A DNA stretch of 34,479 bases from Flavobacteriales bacterium (GTDB lineage Bacteria > Bacteroidota > Bacteroidia > Flavobacteriales_F > PHOS-HE28), in assembly GCA_016788635.1 (NCBI GenBank), contig JAEUSU010000035.1:1-34479 (forward strand). Reading direction: 5' to 3'. How positions within the stretch are numbered: the first letter of the stretch is position 1; every line of letters begins with the position of its first letter. Under the pieces are notes generated by a model. That model had not been told where the DNA came from, did not search any database, and was given only the letters and a program-made list of their open reading frames with translations. Positions 25,179-32,916 of the stretch are shown piece after piece. Both the position numbers and the translations under genes were made by a program.

Positions 25179-26329
25179 TCATGCGCGGTGTTCTCCAGCA
25201 TGCTCCAGAGGTAGTACACCTTGTCCCCGGCGAACTCCACGCCCTGCGGCATGGGCTCCATGAGCGTAAAGGCCGTGAGACCGTCGCGGCTCACGCCCGG
25301 CACCACCTCGATGCGCTGGAACACCAGGCGTCCGGGCTCCCGCTCTGCCAGCAGGAATAGAAAACCCTTGTCGCCACTGCGGTGCAGCGCGGCATCCGGC
25401 ACCACCAGCTGCTCGGCGTTGCCAGTGGGCACGAAGGCCACCACGCTCATCCCCTCAATGAGCTGCTCGCTGCCCTCCTCCACGTGGGCGTGAACAGGTA
25501 TGCTGCGGCCGTCGGCATCGAACGTGCGGCCGATGCTGAAGAGCTCGCCCTTGAATCGTTTGCCCGGCAGGTTCAGCACCTGGAAGTCGAAGAGCACGCC
25601 TTCCTTCAACAGGGCCAGGTCGCGCTCATAGGCATTGAGGTGCACATGGAAATGATGCAGGTCGATCACCTCCAACAGTACTGTGGTGGGCTCCACGCGG
25701 GCGTCGAGATAGATGCGGATGCCGTTCACACGGCCATCGATCGGGCTGCGCAGGATGAAGCGGTCCTTCAGACCTGAGGTCAGCAAGTCCTTCAGGTCCA
25801 CGCCGAGGGAGGTGAGCTGATGGCCGAGCGACTCCTTGCGCGCCATGGTCATTTTGAATTCCATCTCCGCCTGCTCCAACTGCTTCTGTGCGGTGGCCTC
25901 ACCTGCGAGCAGGGTCCGTTGCCGACGCAGCTCCGTGTCCGCACGTTCGGCCTGTGCGCTCACGGAGACGAACTCCTCCTGCATCTTGATGAAGGTCATG
26001 TCGCTGAGCGCCACCAGCGGCTGCCCCTTGCGCACATGCGCACCCTCATCCACCAGCACGGCCACCACCTTGGCACCGATGGGACTGGTGAGCTGGGCCT
26101 TGCTGACGGGTGAGGTGGTGACACGGCCGGTGAGCTTCACGGTGCCTTCCATGCTGCGCAGTTCCGGCTTGATCGTGGTGATGCGGAGCGTGGCCTGCTG
26201 GGCACTGTCGAGCACCACTTCATCGGCGTGCCCATGGTCGTGGCCGTGATCGGCGGTGGCCTTTTCGGGCGCGGGTGAAGAGCATGCCGTCATGGCCAGG
26301 ATCGAAAGGATGGATGTGATGCGGTTCAT
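25172..26329 (-). CDS. RND efflux periplasmic adaptor, His-rich lipoprotein
   Basis: This 385-residue membrane-fusion protein links the RND pump to the outer-membrane factor. A lipobox LAMTACSS places the acylated Cys at residue 16. A HGHDHGH cluster (28-34) near the N-terminus could bind Zn2+ or a similar metal. The lipoyl half-motif GAKVVAVLVDEGAHVRKGQPL, an alpha-helical hairpin (about 120-175), the second half SPIDGRVNGIRIYLDARVEP, and a beta-barrel/MP domain follow in order. Its ATG overlaps the pump gene stop (ATGA), so the two are one operon. Substrate specificity is inferred from the pump. Confidence 0.93.
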   Translation of the reverse strand: MNRITSILSILAMTACSSPAPEKATADHGHDHGHADEVVLDSAQQATLRITTIKPELRSMEGTVKLTGRVTTSPVSKAQLTSPIGAKVVAVLVDEGAHVRKGQPLVALSDMTFIKMQEEFVSVSAQAERADTELRRQRTLLAGEATAQKQLEQAEMEFKMTMARKESLGHQLTSLGVDLKDLLTSGLKDRFILRSPIDGRVNGIRIYLDARVEPTTVLLEVIDLHHFHVHLNAYERDLALLKEGVLFDFQVLNLPGKRFKGELFSIGRTFDADGRSIPVHAHVEEGSEQLIEGMSVVAFVPTGNAEQLVVPDAALHRSGDKGFLFLLAEREPGRLVFQRIEVVPGVSRDGLTAFTLMEPMPQGVEFAGDKVYYLWSMLENTAHDH

Positions 26330-29300
26330 GGCTGTGCAGTGAAGGGGAACAGCGTTCCGGTGAAGTGATCAAGACGAATGAGGGCTTCTGCGTATGCCGC
26401 GCGTGCCTGAATGTGACCCAGGCGCAGGTCGGTGCTTTGTGTGATGAGCGCGGTGAGCTCCACGTAACCGATCTCTCCTGAACGATAGGCGGTGGCGGCG
26501 CCTCGTTCGATCACCGCAGCGTGCTCGGCCAATGGGCCCTCATAGGCCAGCCAGATCTCACGCGACTGCCGGACGCGTGCCTGGGCGGCGGCATACGCCG
26601 CACCCAGATCGGCGCGCTGTTGATCGGCCTGCTCCCGCGCGATGCGCTCCTGGAGCGAGGCGCTCCGGATGCGCCCACGGTGGTCCCAGAAAGCGATGGG
26701 TAGCCCGATGGTGAGGCTGTACCCACGGAACTCATCCTCCACACCATACAGCCGTTGATCGAACCAACGGCCTTGCAGGTCGGGCATGGCCCGCTGGCCT
26801 TCCACCTTTTTGAGCCGATGGGCCAGCATGACCTGGCGCTCCGCCCGTTCCAGCTCCGGATGGTCAGCAAGATCAGGCAACTCGGCCGGTTGTGCGGCTT
26901 CCACCGGGTGCGAAGCCTCGGGCAACAGCGAGCGGTCCGTGCGCAGCAGCCGTTGCAATTCCAGTTGTGCGATGGTCACGGCACGGTCCGCCCGCTCGCG
27001 CTGCACATTCACCTGTTGCTTCCTTGCCAATGCGGAGGCCTTCTCCACCATGGGCGCCTCACCTGTGGCGTGCCGCAGTTCGGCCACACGGCCCAGCTCG
27101 TTCACCAGGCTGTCCAATGAACGCAGCACGCGTGCCTCCTCCACCGCCTGCGCCAGTGCGTTCCACGCCAGCCGCACATCACGCTCCAGGTCGCGTGCGG
27201 CCATGACAAGCTCCGCATCGGCCACGCCCAGGCGCGCCTTGGCGGCCTGGCTACGGGCGGCGTACACCGTGGGAAATTCCATCCGCTGGGCCAGGCCCAT
27301 CTTGAAGATACCCTGGGGCATGGAGGGCGCCACATCCTCGTTCTCCACGAAGAAGCCTGTCTTGTCGATGTTCCATGCCGTGCCCTTCGCGGCTTCCGCC
27401 TGCTCCACTGCCAGCTCCGCTGCGCGCAGCATGCCGTTGTTGCGGAAGGCCATACCCAGGGCGCTGTCAAGCGGGAAGGTCTGTGCCTGCTGGGCCTGTG
27501 CGGCAGCCGGAACGAGCAATGCGAGTAGCAGCACGCGCGACGAAGCCTTCAGTTGCTTCCGCCGGAAGAAGAGCACATACAGCACGGGCAGCACCACCAG
27601 GGTGAGCAGTGTGGCGCTCACCAGACCGCCGATCACCACGGTGGCCAGCGGGCGCTGCACTTCGGCGCCCGCACTGCCGCTCAAGGCCATGGGCAGGAAG
27701 CCGAGCGATGCCACACTGGCGGTCATCAGCACCGGACGCAGGCGAAGCACGGTGCCCTTGCGCACGCGTTCCACCACATCGTCCACGCCCTCCTTCGCCA
27801 GCTGCTGGAAGGTGCTGATGAGCACCATGCCGTTGAGCACGGCCACACCGAAGAGGGCGATGAAGCCGACACCCGCGCTGATGCTGAAGGGCATGCCGCG
27901 CAGGTACAGGGCCGCCACACCGCCGATGGCACTCAGCGGAACTGCGGTAAAGATCAGCAGCGCATCGGGCAGCGAGCGGAAGGTGAAGTAGAGCAGCGCG
28001 AGGATGAGCAGCAAGGCCAACGGCACAGCGATCGCGAGGCGGGCCTTGGCCTCCACCAGGTTCTGGTACTGGCCGCCGAAGGTGAGGTAATAGCCCGTGG
28101 GCAGCTTCACCTGCGCGTTCACCCGTTGCTCAATGTCGGCCACCAGGCTCTCCACGTCGCGCCCATGCGCGTTCACTCCCACATAGATGCGGCGCTGCGC
28201 GTTCTCGTGGGTGATCTGGGCCGGGGCGTCCTCGTAACCCACATGCGCCACCTGGTCCAGCGGTACCAGCAGGCCGTTGTCCGAGCGCACAAAAAGCCCG
28301 GCCACATCCTCGATCCCCTTGCGCGCACCGGTGTCTGCACGCACCACCAGGTCGAATCGACGCTCGTTCTCATAGATGCTGCCGGCCGGCTCGCCCGCGA
28401 AAGCCGCACGCACGGTGCCGTTCAACTCATCAATGCTGCACCCCAGCACGGCCATGCGTTCGCGGTCATAGCGCACGGTGATCTGCGGCAGGCCGGCCAC
28501 GCGCTCCACCTGCGGCGGGCCCGCGCCCGGCACCTGCTGCACAAGGGCGGCGATGCGTTCGCCGTACTTCAGCAGCGTGTCCAGTTCAGGACCGTAGACC
28601 TTGATGGCGATGTCCTGCCGCACACCGGTCATGAGCTCATTGAAGCGCATCTGGATCGGCTGGTTGATCTCGAAGAGCACCCCGGGAATGGTCTTCAGTG
28701 CCTTGAACAGTGTATCGGCCAGTGTCCAGTAGTCCTGCGTGGTGGTCCACTCGTGCTTGTCCTTCAGCATGATCATCATGTCCGTCTGCTCGGGGCTCAT
28801 CAGGTCCGTTGGCACCTCCGCCGTGCCGGTCTTGCCCACCACCATCTTCACTTCGGGGAACTGCATCAGCTTGCGCTCCACGAGCTGGTTGTTGGCCACG
28901 CTGGCGCTCAGGGAGCTGCCCTGCGGCAGAATGCTGTGGTAGGCGAAGTCGCCTTCCTCCAACTGCGGAATGAACTCGCCGCCCATGCGCTGGAAGCCAA
29001 GGAGCGAGATGCCCAGCAACACCACGGCGGTGACCACCACGGCGATGCGATGGCGCAGCACGCGCTCCAGTGTGGGTTTGTACACGGCCTCCACCGCGGC
29101 CATCATGCGGTCGCTGAAGTTGGGCTTTTCCTGACCTGTCCTCCGCTTGATGAAGAGGGCGCTCATCACCGGCACGTAGGTGAGGCTGAGGATGATCGCA
29201 CCGAGGATCGCGTAGGCCACGGTCTGCGCCATGGGGCGGAACATCTTGCCCTCGATGCCCGCCAGGGAGAGGATGGGGATGTACACAATGAGGATGATCA

Positions 29301-30660
29301 GCTGTCCGAAAGTGGCGGCGTTCATCATGCGGCTTGCTGCGGTGGTCACCTCGCCATCCATCTGCTCCTTGGACAGGGTGCCATGCGCCCGGCCATGATG
29401 CAATCGATGCAGCACGGCCTCCACAATGATCACGGCGCCGTCCACGATGAGGCCGAAGTCGATCGCGCCCAGGCTCATGAGGTTGCCGGTGACACCGGTG
29501 AGGTTCATGAGGATGAGGGCGAAGAGCATGCTGAGGGGGATCACCGAGGCGACGATGAGGCCCGCGCGCAGCTGTCCCAGAAAGAGCACCAACACGAGGA
29601 TCACGATCAGTGCACCTTCGAGCAGGTTCTTCTCCACGGTGGCGATCGCGCGGCCCACCAGGGCGGTGCGGTCCAGGAAGGGGTCGATGGTGAGGCCTTC
29701 GGGCAAGCCCTCCTCGATCTTCGCCAGGCGTTCCTTCACAGCGGCCACCACATTGTTGGCGTTCTGGCCCTTCAGCATCATCACGATGCCACCCACCACT
29801 TCGCCCTCGCCGTTCCGTGTCATGGCGCCATAGCGCGGCGCATGGCCCAGCCTCACGCTGGCCACATCGCGCACCAGCACCGGCGCACCTTCGCGCGGCG
29901 TATCGATCACTATGCGGCCGATGTCGTCAAGGCTCTTTGCCAGCCCCACGCCCCGGATGTAATAGGCGCTGGGCCCGCGCTCGATGTAGGCGCCGCCGGT
30001 ATTGGCGTTGTTGCGCTCGAGCGCGTGCATCACATCGCTGATCCCCAGGCCCATGCCCTGCAGGCGAATGGGTTCAACGGCCACTTCGAACTGCTTCAAG
30101 TAACCGCCAAAGCTGTTGATCTCGGCCACCCCCGGGGTGCCCATCAACCTGCGCGCAATGATCCAGTCCTGCACCTCGCGCAATTGCATGGCATCGTACT
30201 TCCCCTCGTAGCCGGGCTTGGTGTGCACCACATACTGGTATACTTCGCCGAGGCCTGTGCTCAGCGGCGCCAGGTAAGGCTGGTCCACGCCGGGCGGCAG
30301 GTCGCTGCGCACCAGTTGCAGGCGCTCGTTCACCAGCTGCCGTGCCAGGTAGGTGTCGAACGCATCGTCGAACACCACGGTCACCTGGCTCACGCCGAAA
30401 CGCGAGATGCTGCGCAGCTCGTGCACCTCCGGCAGGTTGCCGAGCGCCTGCTCGATGGGGTAGCTCACGAACTGTTCCACCTCCAGGGTGGCCAGTGTGG
30501 GCGCAATGGTGATCACCTGCACCTGGTTGTTGGTGATGTCCGGCACGGCATCCACTGGAAGTCGTGATATGGCGCGTATGCCCAGTGCGATCAGCACCAG
30601 TGTGGCAAGACCGATCACCAGCTTGTGCTGGATGGAATACCGGATGATCCGTTCGATCAT
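26326..30660 (-). CDS. CzcA-type metal RND pump fused to TolC-like outer-membrane factor
   Basis: The start at 30660 (MIERIIRYSIQHK) gives 1444 residues. Residues 1-1037 form a heavy-metal RND pump. In helix 4, GAIDFGLIVDGAVIIVEA carries D401, D407 and E414, equivalent to the proton-path residues of CzcA; this divalent-ion signature (Zn, Co, Cd or Ni) differs from CusA. The Glu is followed by Ala where CzcA usually has Asn. After helix 12, KASSRVLLLALLVPAAAQA (1038-1056) looks like a signal peptide with a cleavage site after A1056. Residues 1057-1444 are a TolC-like outer-membrane factor. Such fusions are known in Bacteroidota. The adaptor gene follows by ATGA overlap. Confidence 0.93.
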   Translation of the reverse strand: MIERIIRYSIQHKLVIGLATLVLIALGIRAISRLPVDAVPDITNNQVQVITIAPTLATLEVEQFVSYPIEQALGNLPEVHELRSISRFGVSQVTVVFDDAFDTYLARQLVNERLQLVRSDLPPGVDQPYLAPLSTGLGEVYQYVVHTKPGYEGKYDAMQLREVQDWIIARRLMGTPGVAEINSFGGYLKQFEVAVEPIRLQGMGLGISDVMHALERNNANTGGAYIERGPSAYYIRGVGLAKSLDDIGRIVIDTPREGAPVLVRDVASVRLGHAPRYGAMTRNGEGEVVGGIVMMLKGQNANNVVAAVKERLAKIEEGLPEGLTIDPFLDRTALVGRAIATVEKNLLEGALIVILVLVLFLGQLRAGLIVASVIPLSMLFALILMNLTGVTGNLMSLGAIDFGLIVDGAVIIVEAVLHRLHHGRAHGTLSKEQMDGEVTTAASRMMNAATFGQLIILIVYIPILSLAGIEGKMFRPMAQTVAYAILGAIILSLTYVPVMSALFIKRRTGQEKPNFSDRMMAAVEAVYKPTLERVLRHRIAVVVTAVVLLGISLLGFQRMGGEFIPQLEEGDFAYHSILPQGSSLSASVANNQLVERKLMQFPEVKMVVGKTGTAEVPTDLMSPEQTDMMIMLKDKHEWTTTQDYWTLADTLFKALKTIPGVLFEINQPIQMRFNELMTGVRQDIAIKVYGPELDTLLKYGERIAALVQQVPGAGPPQVERVAGLPQITVRYDRERMAVLGCSIDELNGTVRAAFAGEPAGSIYENERRFDLVVRADTGARKGIEDVAGLFVRSDNGLLVPLDQVAHVGYEDAPAQITHENAQRRIYVGVNAHGRDVESLVADIEQRVNAQVKLPTGYYLTFGGQYQNLVEAKARLAIAVPLALLLILALLYFTFRSLPDALLIFTAVPLSAIGGVAALYLRGMPFSISAGVGFIALFGVAVLNGMVLISTFQQLAKEGVDDVVERVRKGTVLRLRPVLMTASVASLGFLPMALSGSAGAEVQRPLATVVIGGLVSATLLTLVVLPVLYVLFFRRKQLKASSRVLLLALLVPAAAQAQQAQTFPLDSALGMAFRNNGMLRAAELAVEQAEAAKGTAWNIDKTGFFVENEDVAPSMPQGIFKMGLAQRMEFPTVYAARSQAAKARLGVADAELVMAARDLERDVRLAWNALAQAVEEARVLRSLDSLVNELGRVAELRHATGEAPMVEKASALARKQQVNVQRERADRAVTIAQLELQRLLRTDRSLLPEASHPVEAAQPAELPDLADHPELERAERQVMLAHRLKKVEGQRAMPDLQGRWFDQRLYGVEDEFRGYSLTIGLPIAFWDHRGRIRSASLQERIAREQADQQRADLGAAYAAAQARVRQSREIWLAYEGPLAEHAAVIERGAATAYRSGEIGYVELTALITQSTDLRLGHIQARAAYAEALIRLDHFTGTLFPFTAQP

Positions 30661-30772
30661 GGCGGTGGTAATTAGAATGGAAGGAAGCCGGCGAAAAGCG
30701 GGATCATCATTGACGCACGGGCCAGCGTCCATGCATCAGCAGTACGGGCAGCGGCACCCGGCCGCGCCAGGA

Positions 30773-31147
30773 TCAGGCCCTCGGCGGTTGCAGCGTGGAA
30801 GGGCGATGGCCGTCGAGCGGCTCATCGGCTGAACAGCACGTGCCCGCCAGCAAAGTGGGACGATGCAGTGTATTACCCTTCATGATCGGGGCAAAGAAGA
30901 CGTGGTCCACACCGATGTGGTCCTGGTGATCGTGGCTGAAAGGCAGTTGATCGTGGGATGCATCGGTGCCGTGGTGTGCGGCATCCGTATAGTGCATCTC
31001 CAGAAATCCAAGCAGATCCAAGGAAGGTTGCTCCTGCCGGTGCTCAGCATAATGCTTCCAAAGCTGCGGAATGTGCACCCAATCATGTCCCCATGTGAGG
31101 TTCAGCGCCAGGAAGGCGGTGAAGGTCAGGTGGAGCAACTGTTTCAC
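30773..31147 (-). CDS. Small His-rich exported protein upstream of metal pump
   Basis: From GTG 31147 this 124-residue protein has a signal peptide (MKQLLHLTFTAFLALNLTWG) and many histidines: HDWVH, HYAEH, HYTDAAHHGTDASHD and FSHDHQDHIGVDH. A CC pair sits near the C-terminus. It is probably periplasmic or membrane-anchored and metal-binding. The longer frame starts at a TTG that lies inside the -7 box, so I rejected that start. It lies 112 nt upstream of the RND pump in the same direction and could buffer or sense Zn2+ or a similar metal for the efflux system (inference). Confidence 0.75.
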   Translation of the reverse strand: MKQLLHLTFTAFLALNLTWGHDWVHIPQLWKHYAEHRQEQPSLDLLGFLEMHYTDAAHHGTDASHDQLPFSHDHQDHIGVDHVFFAPIMKGNTLHRPTLLAGTCCSADEPLDGHRPSTLQPPRA

Positions 31148-31153
31148 GGGGTA

Positions 31154-31161
31154 CAAAGGTA
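31154..31161 (-). promoter_or_regulatory. -7 promoter box for metal-efflux locus
   Basis: The minus strand reads TACCTTTG, a perfect TAnnTTTG match. The GTG start at 31147 is 6 nt downstream, so the transcript is probably leaderless. It may drive the His-rich gene and, by read-through, the pump and adaptor genes. Confidence 0.6.
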
Positions 31162-31203
31162 GGACACGCGAACAGACACGTCCCTGACGCTATTCCGGCA
31201 CCC

Positions 31204-32271
31204 TTAGAATCGTAAACAAAGCGCTGTGGTGAAGGCCATGTTCACCGGTGACCCGTCACCACGAGCGGTGCGGAAAATCTCCTCCTTCCCCCTGAAAAGC
31301 CGGTACTCGACCCGCCATGTGGCCCGGTCCGCGAAGCGGCGATCGATGCCCACGCTGGCACCCAGCAGTGCTTCTTCGTTGATCATCACGGCGCGTTCAT
31401 CCAGGAAGAACTCGATGCGGCCGTTCATCCACCAGGCCCCGGCAAGCTGCTGCTGAAGCACGGCCACGGCGGACATCCATGCCGCCAGATCGGTACCCGG
31501 AAGTGTAAGGGCAGATGCCTCTTGCAGCCCCACATCCAACCCGAGCACCATGCGGGACCGTTCGCCTTCCACCTGGCCGTACAGGTTGCTGTAAAAGCGC
31601 CAGGCCCCTGCACTGTCCGGCCCCACGCTGCCCACGAACGTGCTCCAGATGAAGGTGGTGAAAGGATCCGGTGTGTGGCGCACCTGCGTTCCGAAGGACG
31701 GCCGCTGGTTCCCGGCCTCGCGTTGGATGCGCTGCCAGCCATTGAGGGCCAGGGCGCTGAACGACCACTTCGCTCCAGGTGCATAGTTCAACACGGCACC
31801 TGTCTCGTAGTAGGGCGAATTCTCCGCAACGATGCTCCGGGTCAGGTTCACCTGCTCCTGACCGATCACCCCCTCGAAGCCGATGTGCGAGGGGAAGATC
31901 CCGGCATCCACCCACAGTTCGCGCGTGCGGGAAAGCTTGATGCCCACGCGTGCTTCATACACGTTGCGCAACCCATCGGGTTCGTCCGCCAGGTTGTACT
32001 GCACGTAGTTGCCGGCCATCAAGCCCAACGCACCGCGTACCCGCCCATCCGAATAGCTCGCCTGCAACAAGGCCAGGTTCGCGTTGAACTCGTTGTGCCG
32101 CTTGTGGTTGAACAGGAAGTCGGGGCGCTCACCATCCGGCGGCTGGGAAAGGTCATAGGCATAATAGACCTCGGCATAACCGGAAAGCTTGAACACGCTG
32201 CTATCCTGCGCCGTCAGCGGGGCCGCACAGCAAAGTGCGATGAGAACGATGCCGTCTCTACCCAGGCTCAT
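31204..32271 (-). CDS. Outer-membrane beta-barrel porin (BBP2/OmpL-like)
   Basis: This 355-residue protein has a signal peptide ending LTA/Q, then SGYAEVYYAYDLSQPPDG and NHKRHNEFNANLALLQASY, a start typical of putative beta-barrel porin-2 proteins. Alternating amphipathic strands continue to the end, and the last residue is Phe, as in many outer-membrane barrels. EARVGIKLSRTRELWVDAG and LNGWQRIQREAGNQRPS are further strands and loops. It lies directly upstream of the His-rich gene, in the same direction, about 55 nt away. A role in metal or organic-solute passage is unproven. Confidence 0.8.
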   Translation of the reverse strand: MSLGRDGIVLIALCCAAPLTAQDSSVFKLSGYAEVYYAYDLSQPPDGERPDFLFNHKRHNEFNANLALLQASYSDGRVRGALGLMAGNYVQYNLADEPDGLRNVYEARVGIKLSRTRELWVDAGIFPSHIGFEGVIGQEQVNLTRSIVAENSPYYETGAVLNYAPGAKWSFSALALNGWQRIQREAGNQRPSFGTQVRHTPDPFTTFIWSTFVGSVGPDSAGAWRFYSNLYGQVEGERSRMVLGLDVGLQEASALTLPGTDLAAWMSAVAVLQQQLAGAWWMNGRIEFFLDERAVMINEEALLGASVGIDRRFADRATWRVEYRLFRGKEEIFRTARGDGSPVNMAFTTALCLRF

Positions 32272-32309
32272 GTGCTGATCGGCTGGTTGACCGATCTACA
32301 GAACGTCGA

Positions 32310-32780
32310 TCAATGGTGATGCCCACCCGGGCCATGCACGTGCCCGTGGGCCAGTTCCTCTTCGCTGGCGTCACGTACCTCCGTGATATCCACGTTGAAG
32401 TGCAGCGTGACACCGGCCAGGGGGTGGTTCCCGTTCAGGGTCACCTCCCCATCCTTCACCTCCAGCACGCTCCATACGCGGTGGTCCGGGGTCTGGAACT
32501 GCATGCCTTCCTCCACCTGCTGCCCGCCGAACTTATCCAGCGGCACCCGTTGCAGGAGCTGGGGGTCGATCTCTCCATACCCCTTTTCAGCAGGGATCAC
32601 AGCCTGCACGGAATCACCTGCTATGCGCCCCTCCAACTGCTCCTCAAGCCCGGGTACGATCATGCTGCCGCCGTGGATGTAGGAGAACACTTCGCGGCCG
32701 GCACTGCTGTCCAACAGATTGCCTTCGGGATCGTTCAGGGTGTAATGGAAGGAGACGACGGAGTTCTTGGTGATGCGCAT
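32310..32780 (-). CDS. SlyD-like FKBP peptidyl-prolyl isomerase with His tail
   Basis: This 156-residue protein catalyses cis/trans isomerisation of prolyl bonds and acts as a chaperone. The start at 32780 (MRITKNSVVSFHYTLND) is typical of the family; the frame opens 23 codons earlier. FKBP motifs are GREVFSYIHGGSMIVPGLE and the insert-in-flap region PLDKFGGQQVEEGM, with NGNHPLAGVTLHFNVDI completing the active site. The C-terminus HGHVHGPGGHHH is a metal-binding tail like that of SlyD, which delivers Ni2+. It has no signal peptide, so it is cytoplasmic. It is divergent from the mutase gene. Confidence 0.92.
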   Translation of the reverse strand: MRITKNSVVSFHYTLNDPEGNLLDSSAGREVFSYIHGGSMIVPGLEEQLEGRIAGDSVQAVIPAEKGYGEIDPQLLQRVPLDKFGGQQVEEGMQFQTPDHRVWSVLEVKDGEVTLNGNHPLAGVTLHFNVDITEVRDASEEELAHGHVHGPGGHHH

Positions 32781-32798
32781 GGTCTTGGGAATGGGCGG

Positions 32799-32806
32799 CC
32801 AAGGTA
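32799..32806 (-). promoter_or_regulatory. Possible -7 box for FKBP gene
   Basis: The minus strand reads TACCTTGG, one difference from TAnnTTTG, 18 nt before the FKBP start. Confidence 0.4.
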
Positions 32807-32871
32807 AGGTTCCGGCATGAGCGGCCTGCTGACGCGTATCAGCAGCCACCCGGCCTCAAGCGGACAAGTAC

Positions 32872-32879
32872 CATCTTCG
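32872..32879 (+). promoter_or_regulatory. Possible -7 box for mutase gene
   Basis: CATCTTCG has the same form as the box before the FtsB/DivIC gene and lies 37 nt before the mutase ATG at 32917. It is a weak match to TAnnTTTG. Confidence 0.25.
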
Positions 32880-32916
32880 CAGCATCGCCAGCCTCAAGCG
32901 CTTGGGCGACCGATGA

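Noticed and set aside
27553..30567. A 1004-residue open frame on the plus strand
   Set aside because: It is antisense to the metal RND pump gene. Its translation is full of His, Gln, Gly and Ala with no domain, as expected from the complement of GC-rich coding DNA.
31154..31156. TTG start for the His-rich protein
   Set aside because: This codon forms part of the -7 box TACCTTTG, upstream of the expected transcription start. GTG 31147 is a better start.
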